The notes under the pieces: generated by a model | Told to the model about the DNA's origin: nothing | The model's database searches: none | Seen by the model: the letters and a program-made list of their open reading frames with translations, nothing else | Assembly (NCBI GenBank): GCA_900544675.1 | Contig: UQVZ01000020.1 | Span: forward strand, 1 to 64,000 | DNA length: 64,000 nt | Direction: 5' to 3' | Origin: an uncultured Bacteroides sp. | GTDB taxonomy: Bacteria > Bacteroidota > Bacteroidia > Bacteroidales > Bacteroidaceae | Part shown: positions 36,144 to 44,613 of the stretch, piece after piece | How the letters are laid out: each line of letters begins with the position of its first letter | How positions within the stretch are numbered: position 1 is the first letter of the stretch | Position numbers and translations under genes: made by a program

Positions 36144-36914
36144 TCACATACTTGCCTTGATGGCCTTTATCACCGCAGAAGTAAAGCCGTCGTGTTCCAG
36201 TGAATTGACTCCCTTGATGGTGATGCCACCCGGTGTAGTCACTTTCTCTATTTCCAGTGCCGGATGCGTGTCTTCGTTTTCCAGCAACAGACGTGCTGCT
36301 CCTTCCATGGTTTGCGCCACCATCTTCATGGCTTCCTTCGGACGGATACCCAGTTCCACTCCTGCCTGCATGGCTGCCTGTACATACTTCAGGACGTAGG
36401 CGATGCCGCATGAAGTAAGCGAGGTAGCTGCCGCAAACTGTTTTTCTTCTATCAGCATCGCAAGCCCCATTTCGTTGAACAGGTCAAGCATCGTCAAGGT
36501 CTGTTGCTCCGAAGCGTTCCGGCAAGCTATCAGCGTCATGCTTGCACGCAAAGAGATGGCAGTATTCGGAATCACCCGAAACATCGGCATTTCCGGGTCA
36601 ACAAAATGGGCAAGGTCTTCAAAAGTCAGCCCTGCCGCGACCGATACCAGTATCTGAGGATGACGTAAGTGCAACGGCTTTAATACTTCCTCTACTTTCC
36701 ACGGTTTTACCGCTACGATAACGATATCCGCATCTGCCGTATCCCGATTGTCGGTACTAACCTGAATGGCGGGGTATTCCGCTTTCAGCTTTTCCAGTTT
36801 AGGCGTACCGGGATTGGTTACTGTAATGTCTTGAACCTTTATATAATGTCCTTGTGCCAGCCCGCGGGCTATTGCGCCGCCCATATTGCCGGCTCCGATA
36901 ATCGATACTTTCAT
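36144..36914 (-). CDS. proC: Pyrroline-5-carboxylate reductase
   Basis: This 256-residue enzyme makes L-proline from pyrroline-5-carboxylate with NAD(P)H in the cytosol. The Rossmann motif GAGNMGGAIARGL starts at residue 7. The family C-terminal stretch TPGGITIKGVNSLEHDGFTSAVIKAI is present. Length is slightly short for the family but complete. It lies 28 bp after the thioesterase gene, so both probably share that promoter. Confidence 0.95.
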   Translation of the reverse strand: MKVSIIGAGNMGGAIARGLAQGHYIKVQDITVTNPGTPKLEKLKAEYPAIQVSTDNRDTADADIVIVAVKPWKVEEVLKPLHLRHPQILVSVAAGLTFEDLAHFVDPEMPMFRVIPNTAISLRASMTLIACRNASEQQTLTMLDLFNEMGLAMLIEEKQFAAATSLTSCGIAYVLKYVQAAMQAGVELGIRPKEAMKMVAQTMEGAARLLLENEDTHPALEIEKVTTPGGITIKGVNSLEHDGFTSAVIKAIKASM

Positions 36915-36942
36915 CTTGTTACATTTTTATAGGTTTCCCGTT

Positions 36943-37389
36943 TTACAACGGTTTCGAAAGTTCTTCCAGTGTTTTTCCTTCGTATTCGCAAATCACCTGC
37001 TTGAACGAGTCGGGCAATTCCACCGGTTCCTTGGTCGCTACGTCATAGCCCACCATCACCGTGCGGCACTGGCACTTCAATACACCACTTGCCCTGTTGA
37101 TGGCACGCTGCAACAACGTAAAGCTTTTATGTCCCAAATGGATAACCGCAGTCTCGATGTACAACTCATCTGAGAAGAATACCGGAGCCAGAAAGTCGGC
37201 GTTGATGTTAGCCACCACGATACCCAGGTCGTTCCAATGCTTGTCGCCGAAAACATCACGCATATACGATGTCTTTGCCAGGTCGTAGATGGAAAAATAC
37301 GATGAATTATTCATGTGACCATACTGGTCTACATCGCTGAAGCGGATTTGCACCGGCATCACATGTCTGTATGTTAGTTCTGTTGCCAT
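36943..37389 (-). CDS. Acyl-CoA thioesterase, 4HBT hotdog family
   Basis: This 148-residue protein starts at ATG 37389 (MATELTYRHVMPVQIRFSDVD). The upstream 40 in-frame codons cross the promoter and lack family sequence. The catalytic motif is FSDVDQYGHMNNSSYFSIYD, with the Asp of the YbgC/4HBT type. It likely hydrolyses an acyl-CoA or acyl-ACP; the substrate is unknown. It is divergent from metY and leads the proC operon. Confidence 0.88.
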   Translation of the reverse strand: MATELTYRHVMPVQIRFSDVDQYGHMNNSSYFSIYDLAKTSYMRDVFGDKHWNDLGIVVANINADFLAPVFFSDELYIETAVIHLGHKSFTLLQRAINRASGVLKCQCRTVMVGYDVATKEPVELPDSFKQVICEYEGKTLEELSKPL

Positions 37390-37412
37390 ATTGTTTAAAC
37401 TTTGATTCACCT

Positions 37413-37420
37413 CAAATATA
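37413..37420 (-). promoter_or_regulatory. Thioesterase-proC promoter (-7 element)
   Basis: Minus-strand TATATTTG is a perfect -7 element 24 bp before the start codon. GTTG about 21 bp further upstream could serve as a -33. Confidence 0.6.
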
Positions 37421-37464
37421 TATCTTTTTTTTCTTAAAATGCAACAAGGGGAGCATTTATTTCT

Positions 37465-37472
37465 TATTTTTG
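37465..37472 (+). promoter_or_regulatory. metY promoter (-7 element)
   Basis: TATTTTTG followed by C is a perfect -7 element. It gives a leader of about 30 nt before the ATG at 37509 and argues against the upstream in-frame starts. Confidence 0.6.
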
Positions 37473-37508
37473 CGCACAATGCAACTAAATCATCTAAAAA
37501 GCACAACA

Positions 37509-38792
37509 ATGGAAAAGAAATTCAGCAAAGAAACACTCTGCGTACAGGCAGGGTGGACTCCCAAGAACGGCGAGCCGCGCGTGCTTCCTATCTACCAGAG
37601 CACTACCTTCAAATACGATGACAGCGACCAGATGGCACGTCTGTTCGACCTGAAAGATACAGGCTATTTCTATACCCGCCTGCAAAATCCGACCAACGAT
37701 GCCGTAGCTGCCAAGATTGCCGCACTCGAAGGGGGTGTGGGAGCTATCCTGACTTCATCGGGTCAGGCAGCCAACTTTTATGCCGTATTCAACATTTGCG
37801 AAGCAGGTGACCATATCGTCTGCTCGTCTACCATCTACGGAGGCACGTTTAATCTTTTCGGTGTCACACTGAAAAAATTGGGCATCGAGTGTACCTTCAT
37901 TGATGCCGATGCGCCCGAAGAAGAAATCGACAAGGCATTTCAGCCTAATACCAAATGTATGTTCGGCGAAACCATCTCCAATCCCAGTATCAACGTGCTC
38001 GATATCGAAAAGTTCGCACGTATCGCCCACAAGCACGGGGTGCCTCTGATTGTAGACAACACGTTCGCTACGCCTATCAACTGCCGTCCCTTCGAATGGG
38101 GAGCCGATATCGTCACTCATTCTACTACCAAATACATGGACGGACATGCCACCAGTGTAGGAGGCGCAGTGGTAGACAGTGGAAACTTCGACTGGATGGC
38201 ACATGCAGATAAGTTCCCCGGACTGACCCGGCCCGACGAGTCTTATCACGGACTGACCTATGCCAAGGCTTTCGGCAAGATGGCGTACATTACCAAAATC
38301 ACGGCACAACTGATGCGCGACCTGGGCTCCATTCCTTCTCCGTTCAACTCGTTCTTATTGAATTTAGGTCTGGAAACCTTACACTTGCGTGTGCCCCGTC
38401 ATTGCGAAAATGCACTCAAGGTAGCCGAATGGCTGGAGAAGAACCCCAAAGTGAAATGGGTGAACTATTGCGGCTTGAAGAACAACAAATATTACGAGCT
38501 GGCACAAAAGTATCTGTCCAACGGCGCTTGTGGTGTCATTGCCTTCGGACTGAAAGGCACGCGCGAAGATGCCGTGAAGTTCATGGACAGCCTGAAGCTG
38601 GCGTGCATCGTGACTCATGTAGCCGACGCCCGCACCTGTGTATTGCATCCGGCAAGCCATACACACCGCCAATTGAGTGATGAACAACTCATCGAAGCCG
38701 GCGTGGCTCCCGACTTAATCCGCCTTTCGGTAGGCATCGAGAATGTAAACGACATCATCGCCGACCTGGAACAGGCATTGCAGCAAATCTAA
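37509..38792 (+). CDS. metY: O-acetylhomoserine sulfhydrylase-type PLP enzyme
   Basis: This 427-residue protein starts MEKKFSKETLCVQAGW. It belongs to the Cys/Met-metabolism PLP family; the Schiff-base Lys is in THSTTKYMDGHATSVGG (about residue 206). Other family blocks are SSTIYGGTFNLFGVTL and RLSVGIENVNDIIADLEQAL. Its length fits O-acetylhomoserine aminocarboxypropyltransferase, which makes homocysteine from O-acetylhomoserine and sulfide. A methionine gamma-lyase cannot be excluded from sequence alone. Confidence 0.88.
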   Translation: MEKKFSKETLCVQAGWTPKNGEPRVLPIYQSTTFKYDDSDQMARLFDLKDTGYFYTRLQNPTNDAVAAKIAALEGGVGAILTSSGQAANFYAVFNICEAGDHIVCSSTIYGGTFNLFGVTLKKLGIECTFIDADAPEEEIDKAFQPNTKCMFGETISNPSINVLDIEKFARIAHKHGVPLIVDNTFATPINCRPFEWGADIVTHSTTKYMDGHATSVGGAVVDSGNFDWMAHADKFPGLTRPDESYHGLTYAKAFGKMAYITKITAQLMRDLGSIPSPFNSFLLNLGLETLHLRVPRHCENALKVAEWLEKNPKVKWVNYCGLKNNKYYELAQKYLSNGACGVIAFGLKGTREDAVKFMDSLKLACIVTHVADARTCVLHPASHTHRQLSDEQLIEAGVAPDLIRLSVGIENVNDIIADLEQALQQI

Positions 38793-38987
38793 TTAAATGA
38801 AGAATGAAGAATGAAGAATCTGTTGGCGTTTTCTTTCAACACAGATTACACAGATTAACAAATTTATTTCTCTGTGTCTCTGTGTTCAATTATCATTTGA
38901 AACGCAAATTCTTCATTCTTAATTCTTCGTTCTTCATTTATTTCATTCTTAATTTATTTCATTCTTCATTTATTTAATTAATAAACC
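38793..38987. repeat. Word-repeat intergenic region
   Basis: The gap between metY and the MutS-like gene starts with tandem GAAGAAT words (38799-38820) and ends with tandem ATTCTTCATT/TTCATTTATTT words (38911-38975). In the middle lies the mirrored pair ACACAGATTACACAGA and TCTCTGTGTCTCTGTGT. The arms can pair as a large imperfect hairpin. No gene is present. Confidence 0.6.
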
Positions 38988-40784
38988 ATGTCCCCTACCG
39001 ATTGGTACACCCGACGCATAGACGAAACTTCCCGACTGCTTTCGCACACCAAATCCCGTATCAACCGCATCAGCTTGCTCCGTGTCCTGCTCTTTTTGGC
39101 AGGCATAGCCGGCATCATCATATTTTTCCACTCCGGCACATGGGTCATCGTGCTCACCGTGTGCTGCACGTTCCTGCCTTTCTTCATACTGGTAAAGATA
39201 CACAACCGGCTCTATTTCCAAAAGGAAGAAATCGAAACCCGGTTGCGGTTGAATCAGCATGAATTAAATGGGTTGGAAGGCGACTATTCGGCTTTCGACG
39301 AAGGACGGGAGTTCATCCAGCCCGAACACCCGTACTCGTACGACCTCGACCTCTTCGGACGCAAATCATTGTTCCAAGCCATCGACCGTACCTGTACCCC
39401 CATCGGAAAGCAAACCCTTGCCGCCTGGATGCAACATCACCTGACAGAGAAAGCTGCCATCGAAACCCGCCAGGAAAGCATTCAAGACATGAGCGGGCGC
39501 ACTGCGTTCCGCGAAACATTCCGTGTGACCGGAACGGTAAACCGTGGAGCCGACTCCGATGAAGAAGAGATACAACGCTGGAGCCGGACTCCCGCCACCC
39601 TGCAACACCTGTGGTGGGTAAAGGTCAGCCTATGGGCAGTACCGGGCATCAACATCCTCCTCCTGGCGCTCGGACTTTTGCACCTCATCTCTTTCAGTTG
39701 GTTCGGAATGGCATTTACGGTCTTTGTCATCCTCAGCTTCAGCTTTATCAAGCGAGGCACACTGATACAGGAAGCCTACGGAAAGAAGCTGAAAACGCTG
39801 AACGGATATGCCAAACTGATAGCCCTTGCCAAAGGAGAGACGTGGCAAGCGCCTGCCCTGCGCCGACTGACCGACCAACTGGACATCGACGGACATTCGC
39901 CCGCCGAAGCCCTGATGCAACTCTCGAAGGAACTGGACCGCCTCGACCTGCGCAACAACCAGTTGCTCTACGTCATCCTGGAGGGAAGCATATTCTTCCA
40001 ACTCCGGCAAATCGTGCGCATCGAACGCTGGAAAGAGCGCTACGGACAATACCTGACGGGCTGGCTGGAGGCGGTCGGCGAGCTGGATGCACTCTGCTCG
40101 CTGGGCACTTTCGCCTATAACCATCCGTCATACACCTATCCTACGATTGCCGCTCAACCGTTCTGCTTCACCGCCCGAAGCATGGGTCATCCGCTAATGC
40201 CAGAGGCACAATGCGTGAAAAATGACGCCACCATCCCCTCACGTCCCTTTTTCCTCATCATCACCGGAGCCAACATGGCGGGCAAAAGCACCTATCTGCG
40301 CACCATCGGAGTCAATTACCTGCTGGCATGCCTGGGTTGTCCCGTATGTTGCGAAAGCCTCACCCTTTACCCGGCGCAACTCATCACGAGCCTCCGCACC
40401 ACCGACTCGCTCTCGGATAACGAATCTTATTTCTTTGCCGAGCTGAAACGGTTGAAGCGCATCATTGACCTGCTGAACGAAGGGAAAGAGCTGTTTATCA
40501 TCCTCGACGAGATATTGAAGGGAACCAACTCAGCCGACAAGCAAAAAGGGTCGCTCGACCTCATCCGCCAGTTCATGCGGCTAAAGGCGGACGGCATCAT
40601 CGCCACCCACGACCTGCTGTTAGGCACACTTGCCGACCAGTTCCCCGAATACATCCGCAATTATTGCTTCGAAGCGGACATCACGAACGACGAACTGACT
40701 TTCTCTTACCGCTTGCGCGAAGGCGTCGCCCAAAACATGAACGCCTGTTTCCTGATGAAAAAGATGGGGATAACCGTCAGCTGA
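38988..40784 (+). CDS. Membrane-anchored MutS-family ATPase
   Basis: This 598-residue protein has two hydrophobic segments near residues 28-65 (LLRVLLFLAGIAGIIIFF and WVIVLTVCCTFLPFFILV) and probably two more near 212-248. A MutS-type core and ATPase follow. Walker A is GANMAGKST (about residue 423-431), Walker B is FIILDEILKGTNSADKQKGS, and the ATHD box is IIATHDLLLGTLA. It lacks the mismatch-recognition domain of MutS1 and the Smr domain of MutS2. Proteins like this are widespread in Bacteroidetes and have no known function as far as I know. A DNA mismatch-repair role is doubtful given the membrane anchor. Confidence 0.85.
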   Translation: MSPTDWYTRRIDETSRLLSHTKSRINRISLLRVLLFLAGIAGIIIFFHSGTWVIVLTVCCTFLPFFILVKIHNRLYFQKEEIETRLRLNQHELNGLEGDYSAFDEGREFIQPEHPYSYDLDLFGRKSLFQAIDRTCTPIGKQTLAAWMQHHLTEKAAIETRQESIQDMSGRTAFRETFRVTGTVNRGADSDEEEIQRWSRTPATLQHLWWVKVSLWAVPGINILLLALGLLHLISFSWFGMAFTVFVILSFSFIKRGTLIQEAYGKKLKTLNGYAKLIALAKGETWQAPALRRLTDQLDIDGHSPAEALMQLSKELDRLDLRNNQLLYVILEGSIFFQLRQIVRIERWKERYGQYLTGWLEAVGELDALCSLGTFAYNHPSYTYPTIAAQPFCFTARSMGHPLMPEAQCVKNDATIPSRPFFLIITGANMAGKSTYLRTIGVNYLLACLGCPVCCESLTLYPAQLITSLRTTDSLSDNESYFFAELKRLKRIIDLLNEGKELFIILDEILKGTNSADKQKGSLDLIRQFMRLKADGIIATHDLLLGTLADQFPEYIRNYCFEADITNDELTFSYRLREGVAQNMNACFLMKKMGITVS

Positions 40785-40802
40785 CCGCCTCTTAAACAAA
40801 CG

Positions 40803-40839
40803 CCACTCCTACCCAAGCCATAGCTTTGGACAGGAGTGG
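40803..40839. terminator. Bidirectional terminator between MutS-like and collagen-like genes
   Basis: CCACTCCT at 40803-40810 pairs perfectly with AGGAGTGG at 40832-40839, with further inner pairing (CCAAGC with GCTTTGG). It lies between convergent genes. Confidence 0.7.
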
Positions 40840-40857
40840 TCATCCGTATATTCATTA

Positions 40858-43287
40858 TTATTTCTCACTTGTTTTTACCACAATCAACGGACGTATGTTT
40901 TTGTCTTCGCCTTCGTTTAATACATATTTATACTGATATGGAGCAAAATTCGGATACTCGGGATAAACCGGATATTCATAAGAGTCGATGAAAGTATTCA
41001 TGGCTTCGAGGGCATCTTCCCAATTGACAGTTGCATTGTCTATTTTAGTAACGCCTTGGTCAGAAGTGTCACCTCTTCCTGTTCCATCATAAGTTCCCCA
41101 GAAGTTAGCACTCATCTCTGTCTCCGCTCCTCCACCGATACTACTACTCCCCAAGATTCCACCAACATAGGATGTGCCACTGATAGAAGAGTTTGAATAA
41201 CATGCGTAAATAGAACCATAATGGCTATTTCCCATAATCCCTGCGACAGAACTTGTACCATTGACTTCTCCGTATGAATAGGAAGATATGGCGTTTGAAT
41301 ACCAATTAGCACCTATAATTCCTCCGACGCAATCTGTACCTGTCACAGTTCCATAGAACGAACATCCGGAGATTGTTCCCGAACGGAGTCCATAGCCAGG
41401 GATAAATCCTCCTCCATTGGCTCCAGCTATGCCACCAATCCTGTTTGTTCCAGTCACTTCTCCATAAAATGAGCAGTTGACAATGAAGCCTCTCTCGTTG
41501 TGTCCGCTGATTCCGCCTGTATTCTCGGTTGTACTTTTGACAAAAGCGTCTTTCATTATGACATTTCTTATGGCAGCATAAGGATATGTAGATTTGAAGA
41601 AACCGTTTCCTCCATTAATCCTTAATCCGCTTATCGTATGTCCGTTTCCTTCAAATGTTCCTGTATATTGATCAATCGGAGTCCAGTTGCTTTCTCCTTC
41701 AGCGACAGTCGGCAATGTGATGTCGGCGGCAAGCGTGCAGTTCAAATCCTTTCTTGATTGGGCAGCTTCGTTCCATTCCAACAAGCCTTCAGCTGTATAG
41801 ACCGTATATGTGTTTCCGCTTATCTGTACGTCTGGGAGGTTTAGTTTCAATATATAGGTGATGGATGTGCCCTTATTATCCGAAGCAATAACAATAAGTG
41901 AGGCTTCTTTGTCCGTACCCGCTTTTACGGTGATGCTACCTTCAGTACAGGTGACTTCCCATCCCTCACCGTCAATCAAGGCGATAACTACGGGATTCTT
42001 TACGTTTCCGCTTACGGTATATGCAATGTCGAGCGTGCCGGGCACTTCAGTTGTTTGGTTAAGGTCGGCAATGTCGGGGAACGAGAGCGCGATGCCCTGG
42101 TATGCCGGCACATAGATTTCGCTCTTGTCAGCAAGGGTAAAGATGTAATACCTTCCGTCATCGGAGAGTTCAGGAGCTTTGGCAAAGAACGAATCGCCGT
42201 CTTTTCCGTCTGCACCATCTTGTCCGTCATTGCCGTCTGCGCCGTCCTTACCACTGACGCGATACCAGTTCTCGCCGTCATCAATACTCAGATACCAAGC
42301 ATCGTCAATTGCTTCCCCTTCGTCAGTAATGATGTTTTCACCGCCTGTAAAGCTGCTTCCTAACTTGATTTTCGGGGCTGTAGCAGAGGTTCCGTCAGCG
42401 CCATCAGTGCCATCCTCTCCGTCTGCACCATCTTGTCCGTCTTGTCCATCGCTACCGTCTGCACCGTCCTTACCGCTGATACGATACCAGGAAGTGCCGT
42501 TATCTATGCTTAGATACCAAGCATCGGCAATTACCGCTCCGCCATCGGTGACAATGTTTTCATTGCCTGAAAGGTCGCTTCCCTGTTTGATTTGCGGGGT
42601 TGGAGCAGAAGTGCCATCAGTGCCATCCTCTCCGTCTTGTCCGTCGCTACCGTCTGCACCGTCCTTACCGCTGACGCGATACCAGTTTTTACCATTATCA
42701 ACACTCAGATACCAAGCATCGGTGAATATTTCTCCGCCATCGGTGACAATGTTTTCATTGCCTGTGAAGTCGCTTCCCTGTTTGATTTGCGGAGTTGGAG
42801 CAGAGGTGCCATCGGTGCCATCAGTGCCGTCCTCTCCGTCTGCACCGGGTTCGCCTTTATCACCTTTCTCACCATTGGCGCGAATGGGATTGCCTTGCGG
42901 GTCGAGCATCAGTTCGCCGTTCAGTGTCCAATACCAGTTACCGTCGCTTTCCTGGGTGATGCCTATCTGCGGAGTGTCGCCCTTGTCACCTTTCTCACCA
43001 TTGTAGATGGTAATGGATGGTGATTTGGCAAACTCGATGGTATAACCCACAGTTTCTCCCGAAAGGACAACTGGCGTCACGGAGGTGATGTAGTCTTGTG
43101 TATTGAGCAACTGTTGTATAGCAGCGATGTTGTTGTTCATCTGATTTTGCCATGCTTCGAGAGCTTCGATACGCCCCGTGTTATCGTTCACCTGCTGCCA
43201 GAGAGCCGTGTCGTCATAGTCATCGCACGCGGGCAAAAGCAAGCTTGCACATAAGGCAAGGACAGTGAGATGATTAAGAATTTTCAT
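40858..43287 (-). CDS. Collagen-like, GLUG-repeat surface lipoprotein (DUF4988 N-terminus)
   Basis: This 809-residue protein starts at ATG 43287, where the lipoprotein signal begins (...LLLPAC/DDYDD, Cys21). The acidic tail after Cys suggests surface display. Residues 22-135 match DUF4988 (coiled-coil-like NTGRIEALEAWQNQM, then YWTLNGELMLD). Collagen-type Gly-x-y runs start at 98 and 139. Three near-identical modules at 163-227, 228-301 and 302-366 each have a QIKxGSxxxGNENIVTDxG...WYLSxDNGxxWYR unit plus a (GxD)n run. GLUG-type repeats occupy about 590-720 (GGISGHNERG, GGIAGANGGG, GGIIGANWYS, AGIMGNSHYG, GGILGSSSIG). It is probably an adhesin or matrix protein. The repeats could recombine and vary its length. 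Confidence 0.8.
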   Translation of the reverse strand: MKILNHLTVLALCASLLLPACDDYDDTALWQQVNDNTGRIEALEAWQNQMNNNIAAIQQLLNTQDYITSVTPVVLSGETVGYTIEFAKSPSITIYNGEKGDKGDTPQIGITQESDGNWYWTLNGELMLDPQGNPIRANGEKGDKGEPGADGEDGTDGTDGTSAPTPQIKQGSDFTGNENIVTDGGEIFTDAWYLSVDNGKNWYRVSGKDGADGSDGQDGEDGTDGTSAPTPQIKQGSDLSGNENIVTDGGAVIADAWYLSIDNGTSWYRISGKDGADGSDGQDGQDGADGEDGTDGADGTSATAPKIKLGSSFTGGENIITDEGEAIDDAWYLSIDDGENWYRVSGKDGADGNDGQDGADGKDGDSFFAKAPELSDDGRYYIFTLADKSEIYVPAYQGIALSFPDIADLNQTTEVPGTLDIAYTVSGNVKNPVVIALIDGEGWEVTCTEGSITVKAGTDKEASLIVIASDNKGTSITYILKLNLPDVQISGNTYTVYTAEGLLEWNEAAQSRKDLNCTLAADITLPTVAEGESNWTPIDQYTGTFEGNGHTISGLRINGGNGFFKSTYPYAAIRNVIMKDAFVKSTTENTGGISGHNERGFIVNCSFYGEVTGTNRIGGIAGANGGGFIPGYGLRSGTISGCSFYGTVTGTDCVGGIIGANWYSNAISSYSYGEVNGTSSVAGIMGNSHYGSIYACYSNSSISGTSYVGGILGSSSIGGGAETEMSANFWGTYDGTGRGDTSDQGVTKIDNATVNWEDALEAMNTFIDSYEYPVYPEYPNFAPYQYKYVLNEGEDKNIRPLIVVKTSEK
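42190..42801 (-). repeat. Three tandem modules inside the collagen-like gene
   Basis: Three consecutive coding units of about 195, 222 and 195 bp (residues 163-366 of the product) are nearly identical in protein and largely so in DNA. They are in frame, so unequal recombination would change copy number without breaking the frame. Confidence 0.8.
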
Positions 43288-43681
43288 AATAACTTGATTG
43301 GTTTTGTCCTTGCAGATTCCCGGAGACGGACGGGTAATAAAATCAGTGTGTATAGCGGGCATATAAAGAAAAAGCGCGGGAATCTGTACTGTCACCCGTC
43401 CCGCTCTTTAAGGCTCTCGCATTGCCCCATCGTGACAGAACGAGCAACGCAGAAGCCCACGCCGATACGTATATAACAAACCTTGTGCGCCTTCCGAAGA
43501 AGGCACACGAAGGGCTATAAGCATATCCCGCAGACATCTACCGTTGCCTTGTCCTTTGGTCACGATTAAAACTTGCGAGATTCTAAAGAGCCAAAGACAA
43601 GACGTCAAGTAAACGTCTTTTTCCGTATATGTCATTCCTATCCGACCGTATCCCGTTGAACGTAAACAATCGGCATAGGAA
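43288..43681 (-). ncRNA. Structured ~390-nt leader RNA of the collagen-like gene
   Basis: From the promoter at 43688-43695 to the start codon at 43287 there is no convincing coding frame, but dense complementarity. A 5' hairpin pairs TTCCTATGCCGA with TCGGATAGGAA (plus 43670-43681 with 43635-43645). A second pairs AAGACGT with ACGTCTT (43599-43605 with 43613-43619). A third has about 14 bp at 43481-43514, and a fourth pairs CTGTCAC with GTGACAG (43389-43395 with 43432-43438). Near the start codon, CAGATTCCCG (43313-43322) matches CGGGAATCTG (43377-43386) and GGACGGGT (43328-43335) matches ACCCGTCC (43394-43401). That crossed order would be a pseudoknot. I recognise no known RNA family. Confidence 0.6.
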
Positions 43682-43687
43682 CAGGGG

Positions 43688-43695
43688 CAAAGGTA
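43688..43695 (-). promoter_or_regulatory. Promoter (-7) of the structured leader
   Basis: Minus-strand TACCTTTG followed by C is a perfect -7 element. The predicted transcript start near 43681 coincides with the base of the first leader hairpin. No -33 TTTG is at the right distance. Confidence 0.6.
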
Positions 43696-43837
43696 CAAAA
43701 TATTTTTAATTCTCGCCCTTTACCATTTCTTTATTTTAAAATCTTATACAGCGAACTTACATACCAAAAACCGATGCATTATCCAAACTGATTATAAGGA
43801 TAATTCCACCAAATCCTATCTATCGGGGAAACAAAAA

Positions 43838-43944
43838 ACAGTTTCACCCTGTTTCTTATAACTGAAACAACTGTTTCATATAGGTGAAACAAGTGTTTTA
43901 CATAGGTGAAACAAGTGTTTCAGCTATATGAAACAGCCTGAAAC
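43838..43944. repeat. 22-bp tandem repeats of a TGAAACA/TGTTTCA palindrome
   Basis: Three units of exactly 22 bp start at 43863, 43885 and 43907, with partial copies before (43838) and after (43929). Each holds the palindrome TGAAACA-ac/ag-TGTTTCA (one arm altered to TTTTA in the middle unit). The 22-bp period is about two helical turns. It lies upstream of the leader promoter and after the stop of the DUF6078-like gene. No associated cas gene or spacer structure is present. Confidence 0.8.
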
Positions 43945-44002
43945 TATTAGTTAACGGTTTGGATTGACTGAATATCTTTTATAAATAAGATAGGTTACTC
44001 TC

Positions 44003-44446
44003 TCAACCTTTCTTCCATTCGTATTCATATTGGCAGAAATCGTATTCCGGTTCATCCTCCAGCCCGTGTTTACGGAATATCTTGCGCACATATTCCTGTG
44101 CTTCGGGCGTGAAAGGCTTTTCGTGCCGCTTCAGCCGATAAAACTGATTCCTGCCGAAACCGTAAAGCAAATCGGTTTTTACCGCCACTGCCTTCTCGTG
44201 CACCAGCTTGTCGAACATCTTGCTCCAGCCATACGCATACTTCACCGGCGTATCGTCCAGAAACTCGGTACACTTCTTTCCTGTCTGTTTCCACTGGGGA
44301 TTAAGCACTTTGACATAAAGAGGTTTGTCTTCCGGAATAAATTTAGTGACCTGATAGCGCAAGCATTTGTCCGCACGCTTGCAACTCCCGTTCAGGCAAT
44401 GCCCGAAGCGATTCGGCACGATGCTGTAATCCAATTCTTTTATCAT
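44003..44446 (-). CDS. DUF6078-like small Cys-containing protein
   Basis: This 147-residue protein has no signal peptide. A Cys cluster near the N-terminus (HCLNGSCKRADKCLRYQ, residues 16-32) could bind a metal. The rest is basic, with a block GFGRNQFYRLKRHEKPFTPEAQEYVRKIFRKHG. It looks like the Bacteroidetes DUF6078 family, whose function I do not know. It seems to be a single gene. Confidence 0.6.
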   Translation of the reverse strand: MIKELDYSIVPNRFGHCLNGSCKRADKCLRYQVTKFIPEDKPLYVKVLNPQWKQTGKKCTEFLDDTPVKYAYGWSKMFDKLVHEKAVAVKTDLLYGFGRNQFYRLKRHEKPFTPEAQEYVRKIFRKHGLEDEPEYDFCQYEYEWKKG

Positions 44447-44534
44447 GATGTGTTTTTGAGGTTAATGAATGGCTAAAATTACATCACCTTTCCGGGTTAT
44501 GCAAGTTTTTTACCAAGAAAAAAGACAACAACAC

Positions 44535-44570
44535 TTCGGGCGGCTGCATGGCTTCACGCAGCCGCCCGAA
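44535..44570 (-). terminator. Terminator after the U32 gene
   Basis: A perfect 13-bp GC-rich inverted repeat, TTCGGGCGGCTGC with its complement, and a 10-nt loop. On the minus strand a T-rich run (GTCTTTTTTCTTGG) follows after about 10 nt. Confidence 0.85.
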
Positions 44571-44613
44571 ACGGATTTGCCTGTTTGCCGGCAGGCTATA
44601 CGGAAAAGGCTTG

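Noticed and set aside
35854..36411. A 185-codon minus-strand frame overlapping proC and the small membrane protein
   Set aside because: Its sequence has no family features and lies out of frame with two better-supported genes.
42179..43006. A 275-codon plus-strand frame rich in Pro and Ser repeats
   Set aside because: It is the antisense reading of the Gly-Asp triplet repeats of the collagen-like gene; the repeat structure keeps it open by chance.
43288..43681. RNase P RNA, tmRNA or 6S RNA
   Set aside because: None of the hallmark sequences of RNase P or tmRNA (for example a terminal CCA or tag frame) could be found, and the transcript runs directly into a start codon.
43408..43698. A 96-codon minus-strand frame, and a 64-codon one at 43343-43537
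   Set aside because: They begin at or overlap the promoter, have no family resemblance or plausible composition, and coincide with RNA helices. They are better explained as a leader RNA.
43838..43944. CRISPR array
   Set aside because: The repeats are contiguous 22-bp units without spacers, and no cas genes are in the window.
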